A stretch of 64,000 bases of DNA from Micropterus salmoides (taxonomy: Eukaryota > Chordata > Actinopteri > Centrarchiformes > Centrarchidae). Where the stretch lies: contig NW_024044459.1 of NCBI RefSeq assembly GCF_014851395.1, forward strand, positions 620,001 through 684,000, written 5' to 3'. A program made the translations under genes and the position numbers. Under the pieces are notes generated by a model. The model had not been told where the DNA came from and ran no database searches. It saw only the letters and a list, made by a program, of their open reading frames with translations. Of this stretch, positions 33,800 to 45,913 are shown in pieces. The first letter of the stretch is position 1. Each line of letters opens with the position of its first letter.

Positions 33800-36105
33800 C
33801 CCTAATTTATTATTTTGTACCCTTTTAAACTAAAATCAAAAACTAAGTCACTCAGAGCTTCATCATGTGTGTAACAGAAACTATAATTATTATAATTGTT
33901 ATAATTATTAAATAAATATGGACATACATGAAAGTTATGAATAAGTATGTTTACAACCCACATTTATTTGCTTTTAAATGACTGACATTTTGGAATTCCC
34001 ATAAGATGTTCACAGAATTTAGAAGGAAACATAGCAAATGGCTGTGATAATAGGTTAACTATTTTTCTGAGCCTGTGGAAGCAAAACACAACATTCCCAA
34101 AGGCTTGATCAGCAGTATTGCTGGGATAGAAGCATTGAAATAGTGTGGATCAAGACTTGAAACTGCACTTCACAGCCATTTATTAGGTGCAATTACACAG
34201 CAGCAACCCATGGTTAAGATGATCATATGTTCTGTAAGTGCCCCACTCTTGTTGACTTCCTTTAAATGTCTACCTTTAAATGTCAATTTTTGGCAATTAG
34301 TTTCAAATCAAAAGAATCAATGGAAAGGAGCATCCATCTAGCCCACCGTCCAGGACGTAAAATCAATAGCTTTCAAAATAGTTGTGAAAGCCTACATCAA
34401 AGAAGGCCATTTACATTCCATACTCTTCTATCTCAGTGAAAGTGATAGTCAAAAAAGCCAGCTAAAATGAACAGTTCTGTCCTTTTATATACATACAAAA
34501 AATGCTTTATCTTATGCTCCTTTGGTTTTGTCCAAAGAGCACTTCATGGCACTGAGGTGTCAGCATTAAGGGAAAGGCTTGAATTGATTGTGCATTGAGG
34601 TGCAAGTGTCAGATGTTAAATGTATCCGCTGTAAGGTGTCTGTGATAGCTGCATCCCACTAACATTTTGCCTTGCTGCACGGTCTAACTCCAAGGCCAGT
34701 AGCTGTTATTGAGTGTCTTCAGGATCCTGATTTAACCAGGCGTGTGGCTTTTTTTTAGGGTTGCAGGGGCACATGGGATGCCCTGGATGGCTGAAGGGTC
34801 CCAGGCTGATTGCTGGTTACTGGGGTTTGATTGGTTCTGCTTCTCTCCCCACAATGGGAATAAATTCATGGGACGGCACGTAACAGAGAGGGATTGACCA
34901 TATTGTCCAGAGGACAGTAACCAAAGCAATGGATGAATGAGAGCTTGTGATTTGTAGTTAGCAGAGAACTTGGCGTGATTGTAGTGACTTCTGGATTCTT
35001 CCCTTGTCCCCAGGAAATAAGTGGATTTTTTCGCATGTCCAATGTTCTTTCTCCCTCTCTGTCTCGCTCCTATTCTTCTTTTCTCACTCTCAGACAGACT
35101 AAAAATTCACTACTTAATTCATTAATTAACATTACACTTTTACAAAGTTTGGTTATTTTTTTCATTAGCATCACTAATCAGTTGGAATTATAGTTACACC
35201 TCATTTCTTCTTTCTTTTCATTTCGGACTTTCATGTTTTAAATGGTCTGGTAATATCTCACTGTATTATCTAAGTTATATTGTATTGTATTGAATGAAAA
35301 CTCAGTACTGTATTATGTGTTAGAGCTGCACATGGAACCATTCTAGATGCCTTGTCATTAATTTCTTCAAAATTCTACTTGGCATATTTGTTATCTTTGG
35401 AAAATATCAAGACCTTGTTAAGCAGTCACCAAAATGATTATTCTTCCCCTGTAGCGAAAACTCCTATTTATCTTTTTAAATACATTTTACATAATGTCTT
35501 GCCCATTTTTTAAAACTATAAAGTTAATTTCACTCAACTGAAAGAAATTAGAAAAAATATGTACAATTTATTTCCACATTGAGTATTTTTTCTTCATGCT
35601 ATTTTCTGCATCTACTCCACCACATCTCAGAGGGAGCTATTATACCTTTTACTTTTACACAAAACATATGAAGACATAATAAAATATCTTTTGTTATAAG
35701 TACAGCTGACACGATTATTAGACTGACATGGAAATTAACTGGCAACAACTCTGATTGCTTAATGCATTTTTCATGCAAAAACATATCATGATTCTAGTTT
35801 CACAAATGTGAAGATTTGCTGCTTTTCCTTTTGATTATTTTAATGTATTTTTAATCATTTTGAGGTTTGGACTTTGAAAGCAAGCATTGTGAAGGTGTCT
35901 CTCTGGGCTCTGGACAATTGTGACAACATTTCTTAAATTATTTTCAAAATTGATCGAATCGATTAACGGAGAAAAAAATCACCAGATTAATCTATAATGA
36001 AAAACATCATTAATTGCAGTCTGACACTAAATAGTTCAACCTAAACCAATTACAACAATAAAATCCTGCTTTTTACATGAATGAATCAGTGATAATAATC
36101 TATAA
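33800..36105. other. No recognisable gene
   Basis: About 2.3 kb, mostly AT-rich, with short frames only and no repeat termini. It is among the longest stretches without visible mobile elements. If any part is conserved regulatory DNA, this and 50.5-53.5 kb are the natural candidates. Confidence 0.45.
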
Positions 36106-36107
36106 AT

Positions 36108-36301
36108 TTACATTAATTCATTTAACTGACACTTTTATCGAAAGTGATTTACAATTGATATATATGTGTACATCAGAGGTCGCACGCCTCTGGAGCAATT
36201 AGGGGTTAGGTGTCTTGCTCAGGGATACATTGGTGGATGGGTGGAATTGAACCCGTGTCTCTCACACCAAAGGCATGTGTCTTACCCACTGCACCATCAA
36301 T
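36108..36301 (-). repeat. tRNA-derived SINE, near complete
   Basis: On the minus strand it starts with an A-box-like GGTGCAGTGGG (36285-36295). A B box GGTTCAATTCC (36243-36253) follows, then a body with CCTGAGCAAGACACCTAACC and GCTCCAGAGGCGTGCG. It ends with AAATCACTTTCGATAAAAGTG-CAG-TAAATGAAT, a 3' tail shared by many fish SINEs. Polymerase III boxes and their spacing are conserved. A truncated copy lies at 42.9-43.05 kb. Confidence 0.85.
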
Positions 36302-37006
36302 ATGTTAGCATATAGTCCAGCAATGAATAAATAAATACATTTATAAAATAACTCTTTCCAAAAATGAAGTCTATGTCCTGTCTCTCCTCTCCCACTCTCC
36401 CAGAGACAATTACAGTACACTTACAGTCTCTATAATGAAGTCATTGTATATATTTATATATATTTCAACAATATGTTAGTCTATCTCTCAGTCATTTCTG
36501 ACTTTTGGCATTCAGCCCCAAGCTCAGTGGTTCCTACGGAAGACGTAATAAATAAACACCTTACAAATGGAGGGTTTCATTCAGACAAACATACAATATG
36601 GCCAGACTTATTTTGTCAGGAAGAATTTTAACATAACATTGCATGCAACATTGGTAACATTGCATTTCTACGAAGCCCACAGAAAGTGCTCTGTGCTTTG
36701 AAGTCAAATTTACTAGCAACCAAACCAGCGGCTGTAACACGGTGGAGACATAGACTTGATGTAAGTATAAATCAGGCTTTGCTCAGACTTTTATGTTATA
36801 CCTACCTTTAGTGTTCAGATACAGTGCTAAAGGGCTAAAGGGCTTCACGGTGCATTACAAAGTGACGCCAAGGCTCTGACCATGCTTCCATATGTGACAA
36901 CTTGGGAGTGAGAACGGATTGCAACATGATGTAACAAAGGTCAATGGAAGACAAAATCACCACAGATTGAGGGCTGGATTCATAATCATAATCATAATCA
37001 TAATCA
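36302..37006. other. No recognisable gene; short (AATCAT)n-like tract
   Basis: AT-rich sequence ending in a CATAATC/AATCAT tandem tract (36976-37002) that directly abuts the truncated Tc1 copy. Confidence 0.5.
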
Positions 37007-37700
37007 ATGTTGCAGGCAGCATAACGTTCCCAACGGCGTCTCCAGACTCTTTAATGTCTCTCACATGTGCTCAGTGTGAACCTGCTGTCATCTGTGAAGA
37101 GAACAGGATTCCAGTGGTGGACCTGCCAACTCTGGTGTTCTCTGGCAATTGCCAATGGAGCTGCGCAGTGCTGGGCTATGAGCACAGATCCCACTAGAGG
37201 ACGGTGGGCCCTCATGGAGTCTGTTTCTGACAGTTTGGTCAGAATCATGCACACCAGTAGCCCGCTGGAGGTCACTTTGTAGGGCTCTGGCAGTTCTCCT
37301 CCTGTTCCTCCTTACACCAGATATCGGTCCTGCTGTTGAGTCGATACTCTTCTACGGCTCCGTCCAGCTCTCCTCATGTAACGCCTTGTCTCCTGGTATG
37401 TCCTCCATGATCTTGAGACTGTGCTGTGATGGCACATATCGATGTGCCATCCTGGAGGAGCTGGACTACCTGTGCAACCTGAATGGGCTGCAGGTACCTC
37501 CTCATGCAACCAGTAGTGACAGGGACACTAGCAAAACACAGAACTAGAGAACAATCAGTCAGGAAGGATAAGGAGAGAGCAACTGTCTGTGGCCACCACC
37601 TGCAGAACCATTCCCTTGGGGGGTTGTCTTGCTGTCTCTCCATTACATTATCAAGATCTGATGTGTGATTTAAGTGTTTTTGAGTAGTGTGTGTTTAAGG
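37007..37700 (-). pseudogene. Tc1 element remnant, same family as 17.4-18.8 kb
   Basis: The minus strand holds the transposase N-terminus (MRRYLQPIQVAQVVQLLQDG, about 37380-37507). A shifted frame follows (WRTYQETRRYMRRAGR), then the middle region with LAIAREHQSWQVHHWNPVLFTDDSRFTLSTCER, which includes the first catalytic Asp. It ends abruptly at 37007 at the residues WERYAACN, so the second Asp and final acidic residue are missing. At the other side a TIR-like GTGTTTTTGAGTAGTGT is present near 37675. It is a truncated dead copy. Confidence 0.85.
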
Positions 37701-38080
37701 AGTAATCATTCTGAACAACACTGGATCTGTGCAATGATACTGTGAGCCTGGGTAGACTATTTATTCACTCAGTGTATTCTTTCAAGGTGTTTTCAGTTTA
37801 GTGCTGTCTTCCAGCTATGGATGGTACTCGTACATTGCTGTTTTTTATATTAATAATGGTACTGGTACATTTTGTTAGAAGATGTCAGTCACGGCAATGC
37901 CTCTAGACTTCTCTCTGTGTTTTCCCTTCCCAGTTCCCCCTATTTGTTTTTTTCTGTCTCCGTGTCAGTATCTATTACTCTGTCTTTGGACTTTGGACAC
38001 TCTTTGATCGGGAAAGTAAGAGTTGAAAATGTTTAGTTTGCTTTATTTGTCTGGATGGGAAGCTGGGAAAACATCTCTCT
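37701..38080. other. No recognisable gene
   Basis: Short frames only. A GGTACTCGTAC / GGTACTGGTAC pair at 37821-37870 is a minor local repeat. Confidence 0.4.
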
Positions 38081-38094
38081 GATTCCAGTCCAGG

Positions 38095-38700
38095 ACCATC
38101 AGCATCGGTTCCCCTCAAGGCTGCGTTCTTTCCCCCCTTCTTTTCTCCCTGTACACCAACAGCTGCACCTCCAGTCACCAGTCTGTCAAGCTCCTGAAAT
38201 TTGCGGACGACACCACCCTTATTGGGCTCATCTCCAGTGGGGATGAGTCCGCCTACAGGTGGGAGATCGACCATCTGTTGACCTGGTGCAGCCAGAACAG
38301 TCTGGAGCTCAATGCAGACAGTGGAGATGGTCGGATTTTACTTCATTTCATATCATGCACAAACCTGGCACATTGCACTGGCACATTTGTTGTTAATTGT
38401 TAATCGTTGTTGTTCTATATTTTTATATTGTCAATTTATATATCCGTTGCACAGCACGAACCGGAGTAATGCACATATGTGCCACATTTTTCTTTCTCTG
38501 TACATAGTTGTATAATATCTTTCTATAATTTTTTATTATTCATATATAACTTGCATTTGTCAATTCCATGTTTATATATTTCTACATTTATTTATGTCGA
38601 CTGTATGTTTGTCTACGTGTAGCGCCTTATCACCAAAGCAAATTCCTTGTATGTGTAAAACACTACTTGGCAATAAAGCTCCTTCTGATTCTCATGACTT
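38095..38700 (+). pseudogene. Non-LTR retrotransposon fragment: RT core plus complete 3' UTR
   Basis: The plus frame reads TISIGSPQGCVLSPLLFSLYTNSCTSS and then FADDTTLIGLI (RT motifs B and C; here FADD), then LLTWCSQNSLELNA. An internal deletion joins it at about 38325 directly to the 3' UTR (same sequence as at 8225-8350). The UTR ends in AATAAAGCTCCTTCTGATTCT, the typical tail of this family. A minus-strand copy of the same tail lies at 45.6-46.3 kb. Confidence 0.88.
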
Positions 38701-40300
38701 GGTTTGCCTGGTTCCAGACCTCTGAATCACTGCCCACATATCAGTGATGGCTGTGATACATCACTGACTCCTGATTGATTAAGCTAAATATATTTATCTA
38801 TAGATATTCTCATGACCGCAGCGTAATATTGTCATTGTGTAATAATCTGTCTTTGCTATCTGTCTAGGATGCTGACTTACAAGTTAGTTCCCAAGCAGGA
38901 AAGGAATTTGTGCTCTTGAGACACTGTCCAACCTTTTCAATTACCTCTTCTTTCTGGAGAAAAATTTATTAATTTGTTGGGGAAACACAGCAGTAAAATC
39001 AATGACTCACAATGCTAAGCTCACTTCTTCTCCTCCCTATGCTTGTGTGTGAGGAATACATTAAAACACGTCGTTCATAGTACAGGAAGAAACCACAACT
39101 GCACTCTGTTTGCATGCTGGAGATGAAGAATATCATTTACGCCTGCTACATACATCTCAACTAGACATGAGGTGTAATCTTTTTTAATTAAACATCATAG
39201 TTTAAAGGGACAGGAGAAGGATTTGCTGGGTGCCAGATTGTGTCTGTACTTTTTTTCTCTCACAGCGCCTTCCCATTGTGATCTTTTTAGTACTGGTGTC
39301 ACTCCTCCCACAGGTTGATTACTGCAGCATTTGACAGTTTGTGTGTGTGGAATTAAATAGAGACGTGAGTTGCTTGTGACATTGAGGGTTTTAGTGCCTG
39401 AAATTGTATCTCCCTGGAATTAGCATGCAGACAGAACTATCTGTATGTTTATGGCTGCTCAGAGAGGTTTAAACCACTGCTTTGTGCTGGGGCAAGAGGT
39501 TGTGTAGAGACTAGAGCCAGTCCTCTCCTCATCTCGACACTTACCTCCTCCTTTTGTACTCCAGAATTGATGCACTCAATAGTACAGTAGGTTTTCTTTT
39601 AATCTTGCTGAATTGATGCCACTGCTTTTTGTCCACCTTAGCTTTGGGTTCAGAATAGATGCTCTCAACGTGGGTGCTCTTTTTGATATCATCAATGAAT
39701 CTTAGAACCTGAAGCACAAATGTACAACCTACATGATGTGTAACATTAGAGTTTGTATTCCTTGGACCACAGTAATCATGCAGGATTTCATGAAGGGTTT
39801 TTTTCTTCAATGAGACTTTTCTGAATTGAGAAAATGTTATCTCATTCTCTCTCAATCAATTCTCACCCCAAGGCAGTATTCAGACACCTATTATATTTCA
39901 ACTCAATATGATGCTCTCACTCTAAATCAATTTTGTTCACTTCACTTCTCAAAAAGGGAACGGCAAAACTCTCCTGTAAAACTAAGGTAATTCTGAAAGG
40001 ATCTTGAATGCCTTTTCACCTTTGTGCTGTCTGTAATGTCGACAATGATTCTCTCAGATGCGAGACGAAAGAAAGGGATTTTCAAAGGAGAAGCTTTGCC
40101 AAAGTGCCAAAGTGTTTTTTGCTTAGTGTTGCTGCTGTCAGTTCACTTCAGTCATGGCAACCCAGCGTGACATGGAGAGCAGTCAGTACTGTGTCTTAAG
40201 GAGATGAGACCTCTAGGGACCATAGCCATATTTTATCATTCTCTGAGTGCAAAGAGTGAGTAAGGGTGTCTCTGACTGTCATTTAGGGTTGCCATCCCAT
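38701..40300. other. No recognisable gene
   Basis: Open frames reach 104 codons (39541-39855, minus strand), but without a start context, domain or neighbour that would support a gene. No repeat termini were found. Confidence 0.45.
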
Positions 40301-40479
40301 CCTAAAGTGCATTCAGACCAAACTTATTTCTGCTCACTCAATTAATTAATGAACCAACTAGATTTGATTCCCGGTCCTGATCCCTGCTGCACTGGATTCT
40401 TGTCACGAATCCTGACAGGATAATTATTTATGTCAGACTGTTATAATGATTATTCTGTCATGTTTTGTAGAAAATTAAA

Positions 40480-41112
40480 ATCCCGAAATTTCCAAATATA
40501 TTAGATTAAGACAATATAAAAATATTAATGTTGATAATTTCGTACATGACCTACTTCCTATTTATTAGGATAGGTTTCAGTTAATTCTATATTTCGATGA
40601 TCCATGGAACTTCTGTTCTGAAGTCACTAAAGTAATTGATACACATGCTCCCCTTAAAATGATTAGTGTCAAAGGTGGACATTTACAATAGATCAGCTCA
40701 CATCTGATTAGTCTGTTTAAAGAAAGGAATGAAGCCTTGGCTAAATATCTCTCTTCTTTAGATGCCTCAAATTGGGAAACTTATACAGATATCTCAGGAA
40801 CTTATGTAATGCAAATCTTATTATGGAGATAGCTTTTCACAGGACTTTTATAACCCAAGACAATTCTGGACTCATTTGAATCATATACTCAATAAAAATA
40901 ACAAGACCACTGTGACTCAAATACAAATTGACAATATAACTATTTCTAATCCATTACTTATTTCTAGTGCTTTCAACCAGCTTTTTTCTTCTATTAGGTT
41001 CACAAAACGTTTTTTTCAAAATGTTTTTCATGTCATATGTGAGTTAAAAGAAAATAGCAGTGCTTGTCCTGACAGTCTTGAAGCAAGATTTATTAAGCTT
41101 GCTGCTCATGTT
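40480..41112 (+). pseudogene. Non-LTR retrotransposon fragment (linker to RT)
   Basis: Plus-strand pieces read THAPLKMISVKGGHLQ, SHLISLFKERNEALAKYLSSL and then SYTQ/NHILNKNNKTT. They continue with QIQIDNITISNPLLISSAFNQLFSS, followed (after a small frame disruption) by ENSSACPDSLEARFIKLAAHVL. This is the segment between endonuclease and RT fingers of a Jockey/L2-type LINE. It is cut at 41112 by a TTAA-flanked element and no continuation was found on the other side. Confidence 0.8.
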
Positions 41113-42650
41113 TTAAAGGTCCAGTGTGTAATATTTCTGAGGATCTATTGACTGAAATGCAATATAACATCTATAACTATGTTTTCAGTGGTGTAGAAAG
41201 ACCTTACATAATGAACTGTTATGTTTTTATTACCTTAGAATGAACCATTTCTATCTACATAACTGCGGGCAGCCCCTTTATGGAGGTCGCCGTATTTTGT
41301 TGTCATGGTTCTACAATAGCCGACAACGGACAAACAGCGCTACAAAGCGTGTTTCGTCACTTTGTTCTTCTTCTGCTTGTATAATTCCGGCAGTGTAGAC
41401 GCCGTCACTACATTAAATGCATCCGTGGAAAAAGAAGAGGGAATAATAATAATAATAATAATAATACTAATAAACAGTCTCTGAGTAGTCTTCTGGTTTA
41501 TTAGAAGTAAGAAGAGAAGTGACGTTTGGACAAATGAACAAGCACACGTGTTATTTAGCACGAGAGCCGACAGCCAGTGGATCTTTATACCATGAAGCTA
41601 AACGGAGTACAGACAGCTGACGGCAGAAATCACGGATTTTCCCTGATGGAAGGCTATAATGTGGAACAGATGTTTTCAAAGCGGTGCTGAAGTTGTTTGT
41701 TTTCTGCTGGACAGGTAACTAATTTAAGTTAGTCGGACTTTAGCGATGCAAATGAAAGCTGTAGTTTGATAGCTTTAGCTAGAAGCTGGCCATAATCACA
41801 GAGAGCCGTGAGGTGTTTCTCCTGTCAGTGGTGTGACAGCAGTAGTTGGATTAATTAATTAATCACCTACTTATTCTCCAGCCTGTGGTTTGGCTTTGCC
41901 GGTTACCTTAGCGAGACAATCAGCTGATCAGTAACATTAATTGGCAATAAAACCGTAACTTAGCTTAGAGCATGGAAGCATCAGCCAGCTAAACTTTTAC
42001 TGCCCTGGTAGAAAAATCATGTAAGGTTAGTTGGATTGGTTTATTCTCCAGCACTGGCTTTGGCTTGTGATGTAAAATATGTAATTGGATTAGTTTCATG
42101 TAGTTACTCTCTTTCCAGCACTCTGATTTGGCATTGTGGTTATGTTCAAGACAATCAGCTGATCACTAATTGGCAATAAAGCTGTAGCTTACAGCTGGAA
42201 GCTCAGATCAGCCAGCTAAACCTTTACTGCGGCGGTAGGAAAAATATATAGTTGGATTGTAATTTAATGTAGTTCTTCTCCAGACTCTGTTATGGCTTTG
42301 TTACATGGACAGAAATGTGCTGTTACCTTCCTGAGACAAACTGCGGATGAAAATTATTAGTAATGAAACGGTAACAGCAGAGAAGCTCAGATCAGCAGCT
42401 AAACTTCACATGTTACTGCCCTGGTGGAAAACATGTATTTCTTTTTACTACTAATGGTGATATATAACAAGACTGTGTGCCTATCAAGTGACCAATAATG
42501 AATACTTTCCAAATATGCATTAAAAAAATTTGTACTTTCACATACTAAATGCCCATTAAAAACGTTTTTTTAAACCGTTTTACTACAAGCGGAAATTATG
42601 GCTGTCAATACTACTTTGTGTTTCTGTTGTATTTAAAAACATTTAAAAAA
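41113..42650. mobile_element. TTAA-flanked fish DNA element, right end unresolved
   Basis: Starts TTAAAGGTCCAGTGTGTAAT, the terminus of a very common perciform repeat, exactly where the LINE reading frame stops. The expected inverse end (ACACTGGACCTTTAA) is not found within the next 2 kb, so the right boundary is approximate. The interior has an (AAT)n tract (41443-41469) and a degenerate tandem array. There is no coding sequence, so it is non-autonomous. TTAA targets point to piggyBac or Kolobok-type transposition. Confidence 0.65.
41845..42440 (+). repeat. Degenerate tandem array, three ~190-230 bp units
   Basis: Each unit carries, in order, TTCTCCAG-C, GGCTTTG, GAGACAATCAGCTGATCA or a derivative, TTGGCAATAAA, a GTAACTTAG-like word, CAGCCAGCTAAAC and TTTACTGC. 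The array then restarts (units about 41875, 42048 and 42277). The third unit is the most divergent. It belongs to the interior of the TTAA element. Confidence 0.7.
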
Positions 42651-42924
42651 AGAGATTTTGGTAAGATTTTCAGATTGTTATGTAATTAATTAAGCAAAGT
42701 GAGAGGAGCCTTGATCCTCACCAGCCAATGCCTTTATAAACTTCATGTATTATGTGGTTTATAATGGACTGTGGTGCAGAAACAGAGGCTTACATTGTCA
42801 CTGTTATCTGTCAGTGGTGAGTAGTGAATAGTGTTTGAGATGTTCTTCATTTTCTTTGTATGTTAGTCCAGATGAGCCAACCCTCTGAAGTTGTAAAGTA
42901 ATGTATTACAGGAGGATGGGTGGT
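42651..42924. other. No recognisable feature
   Basis: Short stretch between the approximate end of the TTAA element and a SINE. Nothing can be supported. Confidence 0.4.
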
Positions 42925-43046
42925 GATGGATAATAATGCATAAGACTGTGCCTTTGGTGTGAGAGGCCAACTCCCCTCTGTGACCCATCCACCACTGTGT
43001 CCCTGAGCAAGACACTTCAACCCCTCGTTGCTCCAGAGGCAGAGCA
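42925..43046 (+). repeat. tRNA-derived SINE fragment
   Basis: CCTTTGGTGTGAGAGGCC, CATCCACCACTGTGTCCCTG, AGCAAGACACTTCAACCCC and GTTGCTCCAGAGG follow the same order as in the minus-strand SINE at 36.1-36.3 kb. The A box region and 3' tail are missing. An L2 copy follows directly. Confidence 0.75.
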
Positions 43047-43848
43047 GTAATCACTTCATGAGCTTCTTTAATGATAAAATTCTAACTATTAGAAAACAAA
43101 ATTCACCAAAAACCTGCCCTCAACTGGCAACGACTTATCTCTTAACTCAGGAACCTTAGAAACAGCTGTAGAACCAGATATATGTTTAGACTGTTTTGCT
43201 TCCCTCAATCTTTACCAACTAACTTCAATAATTTCTTCATCTAGACCATCAACCTGCCTCTTAGACCCCATCCCGACTAAGTTGCTTAAAGATGTTTTAC
43301 CCTTAGTCAGCACTTCTATACTAGATATGATCAATCTATCTCTATCAACAGGCTATGTACCACAGTACTTTAAAGTAGCTGTAATTAAACCTCTTCTGAA
43401 AAAGCCCAAACTTGATCCGGATGTTTTAGCCAACTATAGACCTATATCTAACCTTCCATTTCTCTCTAAGGTTCTGGAGAAAGCAGTTGCTAAACAGCTG
43501 TGTGACTTTCTACAGAGCAATAGTTTATTTGAGGATTTTCAGTCAGGATTTAGAGCTCATCATAGCACAGAGACAGCACTGGTGAAAATTACTAACGACC
43601 TCCTTATTTCATCAGACAAAGGACTTGTCTCTGTACTGGTTTTATTAGATCTTAGCTATTGATCACATTCTATTACAGAGACTGGAACATTTAAGTGGCA
43701 TTAAAGGAACCCCTCTAAGCTGGTTTAAGTCCTATTTATCAGATCAATCTCAGTTTGTACATGTTAACGATGAGTCCTCCATGCACGCCAAAGTTAGTCA
43801 TGGATTTCCTCAAGGATCTGTCCTCGGACCAATCCTCTTCACTTTCTA
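43047..43848 (+). pseudogene. L2-like LINE, RT 5' part (split copy)
   Basis: Same family and very similar sequence to the reverse-strand copy at 15-17 kb. It begins at FMSFFNDKIL and continues through a 127-codon open stretch (43282-43662) with VIKPLLKKPKLDP and NYRPISNLPFLSK. At 43660 a ~13 bp deletion removes the motif A aspartate region (LLDLS then stop). It then reads SHGFPQGSVLGPILFTFY and is interrupted by a hAT-type MITE. The YADD region is missing altogether between the two halves. Confidence 0.88.
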
Positions 43849-44995
43849 TCAGAGATGGGGACTCGAGTTTGAGACTCGGACTCGAGTCGGACTTAAGTCG
43901 CACACACAGTGACATCAGACTCGACTTGAGACTTGTCCTCAAAAGACTTAGGTCTCGAGGTGCGGGACTCGTGAACAATGTTTATTTTTAGGAAACGTCT
44001 GATGAGCGTGCTGTTATTATTCCCCTCCCTGCATTACCTATAACCATCAGCTGGTTATAGCTGCACGCGGCCACATATGAGAGAGAACAACAAACACAGG
44101 CAGCTGCTCCACCATTCATCATAAACTTTGGCTTTAAAACTTCATAAAACAAGGCCCAAACAAAGAAGCGCTGAACGCAAAATAGGTTAGTAACCTGAGG
44201 TTAGTAAACATGTTTAGTTCACCATTGGCCATCTAACGTTAGCTTGCTTCTTGCTTTAGCTACGACCTATGGGAGGTTTACTTGATTATGAAAAGATGAA
44301 TGAGCGTTCGTTTACTTACCAAACTTGTGGCAGTCGATTAACATAATCATTAACATCCCACTGGCTGCTGTCAGCGTTAATTATTAATGCTGGCTGCATA
44401 CAGGTTACAGGTTTATTATTGGTAATGCTACAGTTTCATTTAGTTAACATTACACTGGTTTGAGAGTCTGGGGTGTGTTGACTTACAGGAGTTAGGTTGT
44501 CATTAATTGTAGATTTGTTAGGCTACATGGTTGTGCTCTCTGTAAGTGAAAAACAGGTTACAGATTTAATGTTGATCATGTAATGTTACTGTTTTATTCA
44601 GTTAACGTTACACTGGTTTGAGAGTCTACGGTTGGTGTTGACTTACAATAAGTCAACTGTCATTAATTGCATTGCACATTACATGGTTGGGTTCTGTAAG
44701 TGAAAAACAGGTTACAGGTTTATTGTTGATCATGTAATGTTACTGTTTTATTCAGTTAACGTTACACTGGATTTGATAGTCTACGGTTGGTGTTGACTTA
44801 CAGTAGTTAATTAGTTGTCATTAATTGCATTGCACATTACATGGTTGGGTTCTGTAAGTGAAAAACAGGTTACAGTTACAGAATTCATTATAGCCATGCA
44901 GTATTATAAGCAGCCTGGATTGAACGCAGCAGGTGATACAACATTCGTTATAACCACGAGAGACTTGAGACTTGACTTGGACTCTAGCTCAAAGA
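43849..44995. mobile_element. hAT-like non-autonomous element (GGGGACTCGAGT family) with tandem core
   Basis: The left end CAGAGATGGGGACTCGAGTT and the right part rich in GACTTGAGACTTGACTTGG belong to a common fish repeat with CTCGAGTC-rich ends. It replaces about 0.6 kb of the L2 copy rather than leaving a clean duplication, so insertion was followed by a deletion or recombination. The interior has no coding frame and contains three tandem units. Confidence 0.7.
44401..44866. repeat. Tandem array, three units of ~153-159 bp
   Basis: Units start with GGTTACAGGTTTA-like words at 44401, 44554 and 44708, and a fourth begins at 44867. Each contains AGTTAAC-TTACACTGG, GAGTCT/TAGTCTACGG, TGTTGACTTACA, TGTCATTAATTG and CTGTAAGTGAAAAACA. 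Units 2 and 3 are much more alike than either is to unit 1, as expected for stepwise duplication. Confidence 0.9.
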
Positions 44996-45588
44996 CTTGA
45001 TGGCATCGCCCTGGCCTCCAGCACCACTGTGAGGAATCTTGGAGTTATCTTTGATCAGGACATGTCGTTTAACTCTCAAAAATTAAATTAAACTAATTAA
45101 ACTAAATTAAGCAAATTTCAAGGACCGCCTTTTTTCACCTATGTAATATTGCGAAAATCAGGAACATCCTGTCTAAAAATGATGCAGAAAAACTAGTCCA
45201 TGCATTTGTTACTTCTAGGCTGGATTACTGCAATTCTTTATTATCAGGCTGCTTGAAAAAGTCCATTATGACTCTTCAGCTGATCCAGAATGCTGCAGCA
45301 CGTGTTCTGACAGGAACCAGGAAAAGAGATCATATTTCTCCTGTCTTAGCTTCTTTGCATTGGCTTCCAGTAAAATCCAGAATAGAATTTAAAATCCTTC
45401 TTCTCACCTACAAAGCTCTTAATGGTCAGGCACCATCTTATCTTAAAGAGCTCATAGTACCTTACTACCCCACCAGAGCACTGCGCTCCCAGAATGCAGG
45501 GTTACTTGTGGTTCAAGCTCCTCTCCTATGGAACCAGGTTCCAGTTTGGTTCTCCACATTTAAGAGTAGGCTTAAGACTTTCCTCCTT
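44996..45588 (+). pseudogene. L2-like LINE, C-terminal part (split copy)
   Basis: Resumes at LDGIALASSTTVRNLGVIF, then KNDAEKLVHAFVTSRLDYCNSLLSGC. The open frame 45253-45639 carries LQLIQNAAARVLTGTRKRDHISPVLASLHWLPVKSRIEF and ends in TFKSRLKTFLL. A small insertion (TTAAATTAAACTAA, about 45080-45110) disrupts the frame. The 3' UTR is replaced at 45588 by the tail of another LINE in opposite orientation. Confidence 0.88.
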
Positions 45589-45786
45589 GAATCAGAATCA
45601 GAAGGAGCTTTTTTGCCAAGTAGTGTTTTACACATTTGAATTTGCTTTGGTGATAAGGTACTACACGTACACAAACATACAGTTGACATAAATAAATGTA
45701 AAAATATATAAATATGGAATAGACAATGCAAGTTATATGTGACGGAAAGAGAAAGAGGCAAGAGAAGAAAGGCAGTGACCCCACCC

Positions 45787-45797
45787 GGATTCGAACC
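45787..45797 (-). promoter_or_regulatory. B-box-like motif inside TRIM terminal repeat
   Basis: Minus strand GGTTCGAATCC matches the RNA polymerase III B box. Flanking bases (ACCCA before, GGGT after) allow a T-arm-like stem. The other repeat has GGTTCGAATCT at 46165-46175. A matching A box is not clear. Confidence 0.6.
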
Positions 45798-45898
45798 TGG
45801 GTCTACCAAACAACACCAGACAGCAACACCAAAGAGCCAGGCTCATTGGTATGGCAGTCACAGCGCATACTCAACCGTAGTGATGGTGGTCCGTCACA

Positions 45899-45913
45899 CT
45901 GGCCTCCCCTTTG
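45899..45913 (-). promoter_or_regulatory. Polypurine tract of the TRIM
   Basis: Minus strand CAAAGGGGAGGCCAG lies immediately before the TGTGACGG of the 3' repeat. The AAAGGGGAGG core is a normal plus-strand primer for LTR elements. Confidence 0.75.

Noticed and set aside
39541..39855. 104-codon minus-strand frame
   Set aside because: No recognisable motif, repeat partner or regulatory context. The length is within chance expectation for 64 kb read in six frames.
45787..45797. Possible tRNA gene
   Set aside because: Only a T-arm-like segment is present. There is no complete cloverleaf and no clear A box, and it occurs in both terminal repeats of a retroelement.
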